DNA from: DASRAA01 sp036512955
GTDB taxonomy: Bacteria > Acidobacteriota > Terriglobia > Terriglobales > Acidobacteriaceae
Assembly (NCBI GenBank): GCA_036512955.1
Contig: DATBZX010000241.1
Location: 1-34,684 of the forward strand
Direction: 5' to 3'
DNA: 34,684 nucleotides
Position numbers and translations under genes: made by a program. The notes under the pieces are model-generated. The model ran no database searches. It was not told the origin of the DNA and saw only the letters and a program-made list of their open reading frames with translations. Positions 16,676 to 26,509 of this stretch are shown piece after piece; the stretch's first letter is position 1; each line of letters starts with the position of its first letter.

Positions 16676-19600
16676 CTACCCTAGAACAATGCAAACCTGA
16701 TGATTCCCACCATCGTCAGTGAGCGGGATATTTTGGGAGGTGGCCAGCGGCTTGCCGTCTATTTCCATGGAAACGACACCCCGTGAAACGCCGGACGGGT
16801 TTTCTACGCTGATTTTGTAAGCCGTCGAGAGATAACGAAAACTCATGGAGTAGTGCGGCCAGCTTTTAGGAATACAGGGATCGATCGAAAGCACCGTTCC
16901 GCGTATGCGGAAACCCAGAATCCATTCGACAGCCGCGCGATATAGCCATCCGGCTGATCCGCTATACCACGTCCATCCACCGCGCCCCACATGCGGAGGT
17001 TCGGAATAAACATCACCTGCCACCACATAGGGCTCCACTTTGTAGCGCTGCACGGTCGCTCGCGAGGCGGTGCGGTTGATTGGGTTGAGCATGCGAAACA
17101 ACTCGACGGCCTTGTCTCCGTCGCTGAGCGCCGCAAATGACAGGACCGTCCACGCAGCAGCGTGCGTATACTGGCCGCCATTTTCGCGGATCCCAGGCAG
17201 ATAGCCTTTAATGTAGCCGGGGTCATGATCGGTCTTGTCGAAGGGTGGAGTTAGTACCAAATCCAATCCTTCTGGACGGCGGACGAGATACTGGTCGACA
17301 GCAGCCATGGCGCGCGCTCCACGAGCCGGTTCAGCGGCCCCACTAAGGACTCCCCAGGACTGAACAATAGAGTCAATACGGCACTCCCGGTCTTGGGCAG
17401 TGCCGAGCGGCGTGCCATCATCGAAGAAGGCTCGGCGATACCACGCTCCGTCCCAACCGTCCCGCTCGAGCGCGGCCTTGAGCGCACTGACGTGAAGCCG
17501 CCAGGTTTCTGCGCGCTTGGGTTCGCCGCGCGCATCGGCAATCTTGGCGAACTCCCAGAGAATGGTGTGCAGGAACCAGCCCAGCCAAACACTCTCGCCC
17601 TTGCCGTCCTGTCCCACTCGGTTCATGCCGTCGTTCCAGTCTCCGGTGCCCATCAATGGCAGACCGTGTTTACCAACAGCCAGACTTCGATCCAGCGCTC
17701 GGGCGCAATGTTCAAAGATGGTTGCACGCGTCTGTGAAACGCGGGGCTGAAAGTAGGATTCGAGTTGACCCGAGGTGAGTGTTTCGCCTTCCAGAAAGGG
17801 TACCGATTCGTCGAGCAGGCCGGAGTCTCCTGTCACCTCGAGGAATTGGATCACGACATAAGGCAGCCATAGCAGGTCATCGGAAATTCGGGTGCGGACG
17901 CCGCGCCCCGACGGCGGATGCCACCAGTGCTGGACATCACCCTCCACGAATTGGCGTGAAGCGGCGCGCAGTAGATGCGCATGAGCGACTTCTCGTTTTG
18001 TCACGGCGAGCGCCATCACGTCCTGCAGTTGATCGCGGAAACCGTAGGCTCCGCTAGTCTGATAAAACGCGGCCCGTCCCCATACCCGGCAGGACAGAGT
18101 CTGGTAGAGCAGCCAGCGATTCACCAGAACATCCATCGACCGATCAGGCGTTGTGATTTGCACGGTTCCGAGGACCTCGTCCCATTGCTGGGTGACCTCG
18201 GCCAAAACCTGATCGAGGTTCGCGGCGCGATAGCGATTGATCAATTCGCGCGCCTCTTCCCGATCCTTCCCCTCTCCTAGCAGAACCACGATCTCAATGC
18301 GTTCCTCTGGACGCAACTCCACCATCGTCTGGAGCGCGGCGCAGGAATCAATACCGGCGCCCACTCTTCCGGAAAGCGGGGCCCCTCGTTGCAATGCCGC
18401 CGGCCGCGCAGCAACTCCGTTGCGCCCGAGAAATTCGGTCCGGTCGCCCGACCATGAGTTCTGCCGTCCGCTGAGATCAATAAAGGCAACTCGACCGCCG
18501 AACTCGCCGCCCCATGCGCTGCGCGCAAATAGAGCACTCGTCTCCACATCAAGATCCGTGATAATGTGCGACGCCGTCATGCTGCGCGAATTCCCCAGCA
18601 CCCATTCCGCATATGCTGTCATTGAAAGGCGACGAGTGCGGGCTGAACGGTTGTGCAGAACCAAACGCGAGATCTTAATCGAATCGCGAATCGGGACGTA
18701 CTGGAGCAGCTCCGACAGAATTCCTTGCGATCCATTGCGGAACCGGCTATAACCCTGGCCGTGCCATGCCGCAAAGCTAGAGGCGTCATCGAGGACGGGC
18801 AAGGCCGTCGGACTCCACACCACCCCCGAATCCTCATCGCGAATGTAAATAGCTTCTCCGGACGGATCCGTTACCGGGTCATTCGACCAGGGAGTGAGTT
18901 GGTTTTCATGACTGTTGCCAGACCAGGTGTAGCCGGAACCAGATTCTGAGACGAGAAAACCAAACTCAGGATTGGCGATGACATTGATCCATGGAGCTGG
19001 CGTGCGCAGTCCCTCGCCAAGGACGGTCACGTATTCCCGCCCTCCGTCGGCGAATCCACCCAGGCCATTGAAGAATTCTAGTTCCGGAATCTTCAACGGC
19101 ACTTCTGCGTCCTTCCCCGGTCGAGACGGACGAGGTACGGGCCGCGTCAGGGATTCCGAGTGTTGCGAGCGGATCACCTGCTCGGCCATGGTGCCGTGGC
19201 GGCTGAGTAGTACTACGCGGGCTGCGGATTGCAGGAGCGCGCGCTCTTGCGCGGAAATTAAGTCTCCGCGCAGCAGAAACACGTTGCCGCGGACATCGCC
19301 GTGCTCGGATGACACCCGCTGCCTGTGAGCACGTACAAGCTCGTCCAGCGAATCCTGTAGTTCCTGTTCATAGGAAGGCGGCTTCTCGTTGAGGATCACT
19401 ACGTCAACCAATAACCCCTTAGTAAGCCAATATTCCTGCGCCCTCAGTACTTGCCGGATGATCCCCACATCCTCTGCTTCGTCGATCCTGACCAGCACGA
19501 TGGGCAGATCCCCGGAGATTCCGTGCACCCATAAGGCAGGTAAGTCAATCGTGGTGCGGCTCAGCAAATCCGAAGACGGACGAAGGGATGGGTCGGAATA

Positions 19601-22600
19601 CAGAACGGCATTGGCCAATCGTTGGAATAGGTGGGCTTCGTCAGGCGTGATACCGAGATGATGAAGTTGCACTTGCGCCTGCGTCCAGGCCGCCATGAGG
19701 GTGCGCTCCCAAGTTCGCCCGTCTCGATACTTGTCCGCCAGGTCGAGCACTTGCGCTCGAGCTGGGGCGACAAGGGTCGAGAAAGCGATTCGTGCGGTCG
19801 CACCAGCCGGGATGCGTACCGAACGCCTCAGACTCATCACGGGGTCCAGCACTGGGCCGATTGTATTGGAGAGAGGCCGCCCGTCCGCGATGGACACGGC
19901 ATCCCGGACCGAATGCCCTCTTCCAAGAAAGCGCGCGCGATCGGTCTCGAATTGCAGATCCCCTACGGACTCGCCTTCGACCATTGCGACATGAGCAAGC
20001 CAGACCGGCGTTTCGTTTTCGGATTGCGGCCGGCGGGTGGCCAGCAGAGTCTCCGCGCCCGCGACGAATTCCGTCTCCACAAAAAGGTTGGAGAATGCCG
20101 GGTGGGCTTCGTCGGCTGCTTGAGGGGCAAGCACAACCTCGGCGTAGGATGTGATCTGAACTTCACGAGTCCGGGTTCCCAAGTTGGCGATCGAAACTCG
20201 GCGAACTTCCGCATCATCTTCTGGCGAAACGACGACCTCCAGGGTGGTGACCAACGACCCGTCACGTCGAATGAACTCGGCGCGGTCTTCGGTGAAGCTG
20301 GCTTCATATGCATCCGGTTCGATACCCGAGGGCTGATAGCCAGCCGACCAAAGCTGGCCGCTGTTCGCGTCGCGGAGAAAAATATAGGACCCCCAACAGT
20401 CTCGGGTGATGTCCTCGCGCCAGCGGGTGACTGCAAGATTCCGCCATCGGCTATAGCCCGACCCGGCAGTCGTCACCATTACCCCGTAGCGTCCGTTGGA
20501 GAGCAGATGCGTGCGTGGAATCGATTCATGCGGCGAGGTGAAACGGCGCACGACGGGCGGGATGAGTTCGCGGACGTGCGCCGCCGCGGATACTTCTTCA
20601 GCACGCGGGCGGGCCACCAGCACGTCGCGCGGGGTCCGCTCCTGTAGCAATAATTCGGAGGCTTGCACCATGGGTTCGGCGTGGAAACGAGCTCGCATTG
20701 CCCCGTTATTCAGTGTGTTGGAAAGCGAGACCAGCGACATTCCCTGATGGTGCGCCATGTAAGCGCGCACCACCGCTACGGTTTCGCCTTCAGGCACACG
20801 CTCGCTGGTATAATCGAGCGCCTCGTAGAAGCCGTAAACGCCCTTGCCGCCGGCTGCGGCAAGCTTCGCAAAGTTGTCTGCCGCCGCGTTTGGGTCAATC
20901 ATCGCCGCAAGCGCGGTGGCGTAAGGCGCAATCACCAGATCTTCGCTAAGTCCACGCTTAAGCCCCAACCCAGGCACGCCAAAGGCTGTGTACTGATAGT
21001 TGAAATCCAAGTCTCTTGCATTGTAGGCAGACTCCGAGATACCCCATGGCACGCCACGCTCCGCGCCGTAAGCAATTTGGCGGCGTACGACCAGTTCGTG
21101 TGTCTGGTTCAGCAAGCTGCCGGTGGGCGCATTCATCATCAGGGCGGGCATTAGGTATTCGAACATCGAGCCTGACCACGAAATTAGCGCGGAGCCGCGG
21201 CCCACTGGGGTGAGTGAACGTCCCAGGCGAAACCAGTGTGAGGAGGGAACATCGCCTTTGGCGATCGCGATGAAGCTGGTAAGGCGCGCTTCCGAAGCCA
21301 GCAGATCGTAACAGTTGGCGTCCAGCCGATTGTCCGCGACACGGTAGCCGATGGAAAACTGTTTGCGCGTCGCATCAAAAAGAAAGGAGAAATCCATCGC
21401 CTGGAACATGTCGTCAGCCTTCTGCGCAATGGCGGAGAGACGGCGAGCTAATGCCACGGCATCGTTCCCTGACAACCGCAAGGCCTGGCTCAAGGCATCG
21501 ACGCGCGCGAAGATCTCGTGGTTCGCCGAGGAATCGTTGAGCAAACGCGTTCGCAATAAGGCAAGCGCTTGCTGTGCCTCGTCGAAGCGTTCGGGAGCTT
21601 CGGCCAACGTAGGCACCGATTCAAAGAATGGTGCAATGGCTACCCACTCGGGTGCCAGCTCCTCATGCCGTACTGGCAATGACGTAATGCCAGTCGAACT
21701 TCGGCCGGCCCAAGGTACCAGGATGGCTGCATCGCGCACGTGACCTTCGACGCACGCCCTGACGGCATTGGCCCAGACAATCACCGGAGAATCCGAGACA
21801 TCGCCGCGTTCCTGGGCCATGGTCTGTGCAATGTCAGCCACGGTCAGGGCACGCGTCCTCAGTTCCGCGAGACGCGTCGCCCACTCCGCAGCATTGCTTG
21901 GCTTTAGCTCCAGCGAGTTGGCTAGCGCGTCAATGGAATTGCTGAGCTGTTTCCGGGTGACGGTGTTCGTTCGGCGCGTTTCTGCGATCTGGCCGAAGGC
22001 TTCTCGCAACAGTTCGACGGTGTCTTGCACACCGGCAAGTGTGCTCTCACCGAGCGAGGACGTCTGGATCAGTTCCCGACAACCGTTGGCAAGGGCTAGC
22101 AGGTGTCCGGCGAGGTTGCCACTGTCCACAGAGGAGACGTATTTGGGATCCAAGGGGCGAAGGTCGCGAGTGTCGTACCAGTTGTAGAAGTGCCCTCGCG
22201 CTAGCTCCAGTTGGCTCATGGTATCGAGAGTAGCTTCCAGTCGGTCAACGGCGTCGAGTGTGCCCAGGTAACCCAGATCGTGCGCCGCCAAGGTAGACAG
22301 AAGATACAACCCGATATTCGTGGGTGAGGTGCGATGAGCGACAACAGGCGTCGGTTCTTCCTGAAAATTGTCGGGAGGTAGTGCATGGTCGGTTGGAGTA
22401 ATGAAAGTTTCGAAGAATCCCCAAGTTCTGCGCGAAATCAAACGTAGGAGTCGAGCATTCACCGCAGTTAGGGACTCGGCACCGATGCGCCGGGGAGGAC
22501 GGCTGATTTGCCAAGCCAGCGCAGGGGAGGCAATCCAGAGGGCAACGAACGGAAGCAGGATGCCCCATCCGCGATGGCCCCAACCGACGACAATCGCCAG

Positions 22601-25453
22601 CGCTGCCAGCGCAAACAGCACACCGCCAGCCATGCGTCTATAGGCACCTGTGATCGTCAAGTCGACGGCACGTTTGGCTCTGGCCGCGGTCACCCATTCC
22701 AACAAATGCCGACGCGTAATCGTCATGCGAACGAGCGTTCGGATAATTGCATCCAGCATCAGCCAGGCTTGGTATGCCAGCATCGTGATGGTCACGCCAA
22801 ACTGCGAGGCACCGAGTGTTAAGTCGCTCAGCATCGACCGGAAATGACTACGCTTGGAAATCCCGCGCCGTGGTGGATTGATTCCGATCAGGAACGACAG
22901 GAGAGAGGGGATCGCAATGGTGGCAAGAATGAATCTTGCCCACACCCACGAAGAAGCCGCAGGGACCAGGCAAGCTGCGATCAGCGCCAGAAACGCGGCC
23001 GGTGCTGACAATGAACGGCGCAGATTGTCCAACATCTTCCACCGGCCAATAGCGGAGATGCCGACTTTAGAATGGTCTTCAGACCTCGCCCCCGAGCTCT
23101 GCCAGATCCAGGGCAGAAGTTGCCAGTCTCCACGCACCCAACGGTGTTGCCGAGCAGCCGCCACCTCATAGTGAGAGGGATACTCTTCGAACAGCTCAAT
23201 ATCTGAAGCTAGCGCCGTTCGCGCAAGTTCACCTTCAAAGAGATCGTGACTCAACAACGTGTTTTCCGGCACCTTGCCATCCATGGCCACTTCAAACGCG
23301 TCGACGTCGTAGATTCCTTTCCCGGTGAACGAACCTTCTTCGAATAAATCCTGGTACACATCTGAAACTGCTGAGGCGTACGGATCGATGCCGCTGGGAC
23401 CGGAGAAGACTGTCTCGAAAAGCGATTTCTCGTGGTCAGCAACCAGCGAGTGCGTGATTCGCGGCTGCACAATCCCATAGCCTTCCACGACCCTCCCGAC
23501 TTGCGGGTTGAACCGCGGCCGATTTAGGGGATGCGCCATGGTTCCGACCAAACGACACGCTACGCCTCTCGGCATCCGCGTGTCCGCATCAAGCGTGATG
23601 ACGTATCGAACTCCGACAGGAGTTTGGATCGGGCGTCCTCCGAGGGGTAGAAACGCGGTGTTGGCGCCGCCGCGGAGAAGATGGTTCAGTTCACGCAGCT
23701 TTCCTCGCTTGCGCTCCCATCCCATCCATTTGCCCTCGTTCTCATTCCAGACGCGTTTTCTGTGCAACAGAAGGAAGCGCACGTCCCCTTCGGCAGTAGG
23801 ACCGTGTAATTTGTTCAGCCGCGCGATTCCGTTAACCGCGGTCGTCAACAGTTCGTCGTCACCGGCAAGACTCTCGCTCGGTGCGTCCATCCAGTCGGTC
23901 AGCAGCGCAAACCGCAGATCACCCTCGGAATTCGCCAGGTAATGGACTTCCAGGCGCTCGATCAGTTGTTCGATGTCATGGTGGTTCGTCAGGAGTGCGG
24001 GGACAACCACCATCGTCCGCAACTGCTCGGTTATGCCATCTCGTAACTCCAACCGCGGTAACATTTGAGGGCCGATCAAGTCCGTTACGAATCGATTGAC
24101 GAGCGCGATTGCCAGGTCCGAGGCAGGCACGGCAGCGAGCAGACCAAGCAACAACAATCCCCACCACGGCACTCCGGCCCTTCTTTCGTGGAGAAGTGGC
24201 AGCGCTGCAATCAGAGCAGTACCCAAGGCGATCGTTCCCAGGTAACTTGCCGCGGCGTTTCGCATGTAGATCCGCAACAGCCTCGTTTTCCATGGCACGC
24301 GGGAGCCAAGCTCGCGTTCAAACCCCGGACGTCCCGCGGATATGAGGTAATACCCCGGATCGGCGTTTCGGTCTTCGCGAGGTTGTCCGTCACCGCGCGG
24401 CTCTGTCCTGGCGCGCCGGATGCGGTGCACAACATGTTCCGCAATCTCGATTTCCTTGTGGTCTGAGCCCCGCGAGAGCTCCTCAATCGCGTGGCGGTAG
24501 GTGTCACGCGTGGCAAAATCCATTTCGCCGAAGTTGGTCTCGTTGCGCAAAATATCGTCCACCAGACTGACGCCTTCGACGAATTCATGCCAGTCAAAGT
24601 CCATCATCAAGCGCATGCTGGGGATAATGTTCCGTACCGTGACGTTCATCGCCGTTTGTTCCAGGTATTCGGTGCGGACAATTTCGTCAGCCGTGGTCCC
24701 TTGCTCGGCCAGCCGCTGGTCGAGCCAACGCAGCACGGACCCCATGTTGGGATCAACGTCGCGCAGTCGCTGTACGAGCTGCACGACGAAGGCCCTGGCA
24801 AGAGGTGTCTTTTCGAATCTGCGCAGGGCCTTCTCAGGAGGAATCGAAGTTTGCCCGCCCGCGCCCAGCAGGCTGTCAGCCAACAGGTCGGCGTCCTGGC
24901 GCTCGGCGCGGCTTCGCACGATTCGATCCATCAGGCGGCGAAGGTTTTCCACCAGCACCACGCGCAGGGTAATTGCCACAGCCCACAGTTCGCCGATGTC
25001 GAGCGGTTGTACCCGTTGGTAGGCTGTTACAAATCGACGCAAACCCTCAGGATCGAAGTGGCTGTCGGTGTGCGCCACATAAGCCCACGCCACACCGTAG
25101 ACTCGGGGATAGCCTTGCAAGTGACCGGATGCGAGCTTGGGGAGTTTGCGGTAATAACCGGCCGGTAGATCGTCATGGATTTCGCGGAGCTGTTCTTCGA
25201 CAATATGGAAGTTATCGACCAGCCACTCCGCTGCGGGAGTGATGGAGCGCTCCTCCTGTATTGCCTTGGCGATGGCCCGATACGATTCGAGAAGAACACG
25301 TCCGTTTTCGATCACCCTCGGGATGAGCGGAAGGCCATATTGCGGATCCTTGGTGACCGCCTGTGCCGCCGCAAGGCTTTCGGCGTGCTGCTCAATGCGC
25401 TCCGCGCTGAAAAGCTCGGCGCGGATGGGCTCTTCAAGAGCAGGAATCATCAT
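16676..25453 (-). CDS. ndvB: Giant cyclic beta-1,2-glucan synthase (NdvB/ChvB family, about 2925 aa)
   Basis: The protein polymerises UDP-glucose and cyclises the product. The N-terminal region is helical, with membrane segments near residues 400-460 and 800-980. The GT84 transferase between and around them has YVITLDADTRMPRG (Asp622 region), EGSFTGKGIYDVDAF and QHRWVRGDWQ (from Gln769). A glycoamylase-like domain follows (about 1070-1560; SVDSGNLAGH, YGAERGVPWGISESAYN). The C-terminal half has two GH94-like supersandwich regions and an (alpha/alpha)6 barrel with GTGDWNDGMN (about 2602), used by phosphorylases to trim chain length. Size matches NdvB (about 2800-2900 aa). The ATG at 25453 (or 25450) precedes IPALEEPIRAELFSAE, a usual N-terminus. 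The frame opens at 25552. No strong ribosome-binding site is visible. No ndvA-like exporter is nearby. Confidence 0.9.
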   Translation of the reverse strand: MMIPALEEPIRAELFSAERIEQHAESLAAAQAVTKDPQYGLPLIPRVIENGRVLLESYRAIAKAIQEERSITPAAEWLVDNFHIVEEQLREIHDDLPAGYYRKLPKLASGHLQGYPRVYGVAWAYVAHTDSHFDPEGLRRFVTAYQRVQPLDIGELWAVAITLRVVLVENLRRLMDRIVRSRAERQDADLLADSLLGAGGQTSIPPEKALRRFEKTPLARAFVVQLVQRLRDVDPNMGSVLRWLDQRLAEQGTTADEIVRTEYLEQTAMNVTVRNIIPSMRLMMDFDWHEFVEGVSLVDDILRNETNFGEMDFATRDTYRHAIEELSRGSDHKEIEIAEHVVHRIRRARTEPRGDGQPREDRNADPGYYLISAGRPGFERELGSRVPWKTRLLRIYMRNAAASYLGTIALGTALIAALPLLHERRAGVPWWGLLLLGLLAAVPASDLAIALVNRFVTDLIGPQMLPRLELRDGITEQLRTMVVVPALLTNHHDIEQLIERLEVHYLANSEGDLRFALLTDWMDAPSESLAGDDELLTTAVNGIARLNKLHGPTAEGDVRFLLLHRKRVWNENEGKWMGWERKRGKLRELNHLLRGGANTAFLPLGGRPIQTPVGVRYVITLDADTRMPRGVACRLVGTMAHPLNRPRFNPQVGRVVEGYGIVQPRITHSLVADHEKSLFETVFSGPSGIDPYASAVSDVYQDLFEEGSFTGKGIYDVDAFEVAMDGKVPENTLLSHDLFEGELARTALASDIELFEEYPSHYEVAAARQHRWVRGDWQLLPWIWQSSGARSEDHSKVGISAIGRWKMLDNLRRSLSAPAAFLALIAACLVPAASSWVWARFILATIAIPSLLSFLIGINPPRRGISKRSHFRSMLSDLTLGASQFGVTITMLAYQAWLMLDAIIRTLVRMTITRRHLLEWVTAARAKRAVDLTITGAYRRMAGGVLFALAALAIVVGWGHRGWGILLPFVALWIASPALAWQISRPPRRIGAESLTAVNARLLRLISRRTWGFFETFITPTDHALPPDNFQEEPTPVVAHRTSPTNIGLYLLSTLAAHDLGYLGTLDAVDRLEATLDTMSQLELARGHFYNWYDTRDLRPLDPKYVSSVDSGNLAGHLLALANGCRELIQTSSLGESTLAGVQDTVELLREAFGQIAETRRTNTVTRKQLSNSIDALANSLELKPSNAAEWATRLAELRTRALTVADIAQTMAQERGDVSDSPVIVWANAVRACVEGHVRDAAILVPWAGRSSTGITSLPVRHEELAPEWVAIAPFFESVPTLAEAPERFDEAQQALALLRTRLLNDSSANHEIFARVDALSQALRLSGNDAVALARRLSAIAQKADDMFQAMDFSFLFDATRKQFSIGYRVADNRLDANCYDLLASEARLTSFIAIAKGDVPSSHWFRLGRSLTPVGRGSALISWSGSMFEYLMPALMMNAPTGSLLNQTHELVVRRQIAYGAERGVPWGISESAYNARDLDFNYQYTAFGVPGLGLKRGLSEDLVIAPYATALAAMIDPNAAADNFAKLAAAGGKGVYGFYEALDYTSERVPEGETVAVVRAYMAHHQGMSLVSLSNTLNNGAMRARFHAEPMVQASELLLQERTPRDVLVARPRAEEVSAAAHVRELIPPVVRRFTSPHESIPRTHLLSNGRYGVMVTTAGSGYSRWRNLAVTRWREDITRDCWGSYIFLRDANSGQLWSAGYQPSGIEPDAYEASFTEDRAEFIRRDGSLVTTLEVVVSPEDDAEVRRVSIANLGTRTREVQITSYAEVVLAPQAADEAHPAFSNLFVETEFVAGAETLLATRRPQSENETPVWLAHVAMVEGESVGDLQFETDRARFLGRGHSVRDAVSIADGRPLSNTIGPVLDPVMSLRRSVRIPAGATARIAFSTLVAPARAQVLDLADKYRDGRTWERTLMAAWTQAQVQLHHLGITPDEAHLFQRLANAVLYSDPSLRPSSDLLSRTTIDLPALWVHGISGDLPIVLVRIDEAEDVGIIRQVLRAQEYWLTKGLLVDVVILNEKPPSYEQELQDSLDELVRAHRQRVSSEHGDVRGNVFLLRGDLISAQERALLQSAARVVLLSRHGTMAEQVIRSQHSESLTRPVPRPSRPGKDAEVPLKIPELEFFNGLGGFADGGREYVTVLGEGLRTPAPWINVIANPEFGFLVSESGSGYTWSGNSHENQLTPWSNDPVTDPSGEAIYIRDEDSGVVWSPTALPVLDDASSFAAWHGQGYSRFRNGSQGILSELLQYVPIRDSIKISRLVLHNRSARTRRLSMTAYAEWVLGNSRSMTASHIITDLDVETSALFARSAWGGEFGGRVAFIDLSGRQNSWSGDRTEFLGRNGVAARPAALQRGAPLSGRVGAGIDSCAALQTMVELRPEERIEIVVLLGEGKDREEARELINRYRAANLDQVLAEVTQQWDEVLGTVQITTPDRSMDVLVNRWLLYQTLSCRVWGRAAFYQTSGAYGFRDQLQDVMALAVTKREVAHAHLLRAASRQFVEGDVQHWWHPPSGRGVRTRISDDLLWLPYVVIQFLEVTGDSGLLDESVPFLEGETLTSGQLESYFQPRVSQTRATIFEHCARALDRSLAVGKHGLPLMGTGDWNDGMNRVGQDGKGESVWLGWFLHTILWEFAKIADARGEPKRAETWRLHVSALKAALERDGWDGAWYRRAFFDDGTPLGTAQDRECRIDSIVQSWGVLSGAAEPARGARAMAAVDQYLVRRPEGLDLVLTPPFDKTDHDPGYIKGYLPGIRENGGQYTHAAAWTVLSFAALSDGDKAVELFRMLNPINRTASRATVQRYKVEPYVVAGDVYSEPPHVGRGGWTWYSGSAGWLYRAAVEWILGFRIRGTVLSIDPCIPKSWPHYSMSFRYLSTAYKISVENPSGVSRGVVSMEIDGKPLATSQNIPLTDDGGNHQVCIVLG

Positions 25454-25978
25454 CGATGGTTGGTTCTTGTTTGGAAGAGCCGTTATCGACCTCCACAGGC
25501 GGCAGTTCAGGGCTGATTGCCTTCTTAATACCATTCTAGCGTGGATTAACATACAGGCTATTTCAAGTGGTCCGCGGTCGCATCACAGTGGTGTTTTAGC
25601 CGACTTCGATGTTCAAATCACGCTCAATCAAGGACGGTCTAGAGCGTCGGGTTGGACAGGTCGGAAAAGAAGTAGTGCCCCCCAAGGAGCACTAGTTCTT
25701 CCAGAGTGTGGAAGCAGTCGGACGCGTGGAGCACCCCTACTCGCGACGTGACGAACATTTCACTCTCTGGCTCTGCCGCGGGTTGCATCAAAATCTGCAG
25801 GACCTCTGGCCGAGGTTGAAGAAGTTCGATTGAGTTGAGTATCCCAGAGTGTTGACGCGTTTTCTATGGTGATCGTGCCCATGTCACGGGCAACCCTTCC
25901 GTAATCCGGTAAGGTAAGGTTTACCGACAAACCTGGCCTTGAGACTCTCACAACGCTTGGTACAAAAACTCGGTCCGG
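25454..25978. other. Intergenic region upstream of the glucan synthase
   Basis: This stretch of about 520 bases separates the DUF488 gene from the glucan synthase, both on the minus strand. It should contain the synthase promoter, but no confident -35/-10 pair, terminator or conserved ORF stands out. A 63-codon minus-strand frame at 25760-25951 looks random. Confidence 0.4.
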
Positions 25979-26509
25979 TCAAGGGTATGTGATGCGACTG
26001 TGTCGCACGTGCCCAAAAGAAGTCAGTGAGTGCACCTGGGAGCGGTTTTTGCTCATGATGTCCTCAACGCGGATTCCGAGCACAGTTAGCGCATCCGCGA
26101 TGAGGGAACGGTGGCAACGCCAAGGCACCGCTTCCGCGCACGTCAATGCCCTCCGTTTTTGCCCAGCTAACTTGATCAGCCTCTGTAATCCCGCGTCGAA
26201 TTCCGAGGTCTGCATGTAGTCGGCAAATCCACGAAACGAGCTATTATGCCATCCCATGTTCAAAGAGTCGCGTCGCGCGTGACGCAAGCCTCCGAGCTTT
26301 CGCAAGTGCACGTAGCCGATCCGCGCAGCCCGCAGCTTTGTGCGCAGGGTCTCCTGGTCGAACTGCGGATTGTGTCGTGACCGCGGGATACTGCGCACAT
26401 CTATGACACGCTCTATTCGGTGCGCTCGCAGAAGATCGAGGAATACTTTCCACGTGCGCGTGGAATGCCCAACGGTAAAGACAGTGGAGGTACAAACATT
26501 TTTCGTCAG
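25979..26509 (-). CDS. DUF488 family protein (about 176 aa)
   Basis: The domain starts with VFTVGHSTRTWKVFLDLLRAH and continues with ERVIDVRSIPRSRHNPQF, YVHLRKLGGLR, FRGFADYMQ and the family motif CAEAVPWRCHRSLIADAL, which holds conserved Cys and His. The function of DUF488 is not established. No ATG, GTG or TTG opens the domain. An in-frame CTG at 26509 overlaps the upstream stop codon (CTGA) and has GGAGG 6 bases before it, so a coupled non-ATG start is the best reading. The in-frame region further upstream is the antisense-frame shadow of the oxidoreductase gene. Co-transcription with the oxidoreductase is very likely. Confidence 0.75.
   Translation of the reverse strand: MTKNVCTSTVFTVGHSTRTWKVFLDLLRAHRIERVIDVRSIPRSRHNPQFDQETLRTKLRAARIGYVHLRKLGGLRHARRDSLNMGWHNSSFRGFADYMQTSEFDAGLQRLIKLAGQKRRALTCAEAVPWRCHRSLIADALTVLGIRVEDIMSKNRSQVHSLTSFGHVRHSRITYP

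Noticed and set aside
17000..25400. Many open frames on both strands inside the glucan synthase gene
   Set aside because: They are shadows of one long, motif-rich coding sequence in a GC-rich genome and show no domains of their own.
25760..25951. 63-codon minus-strand frame upstream of the glucan synthase
   Set aside because: No ribosome-binding site, no recognisable motif and random-looking composition.
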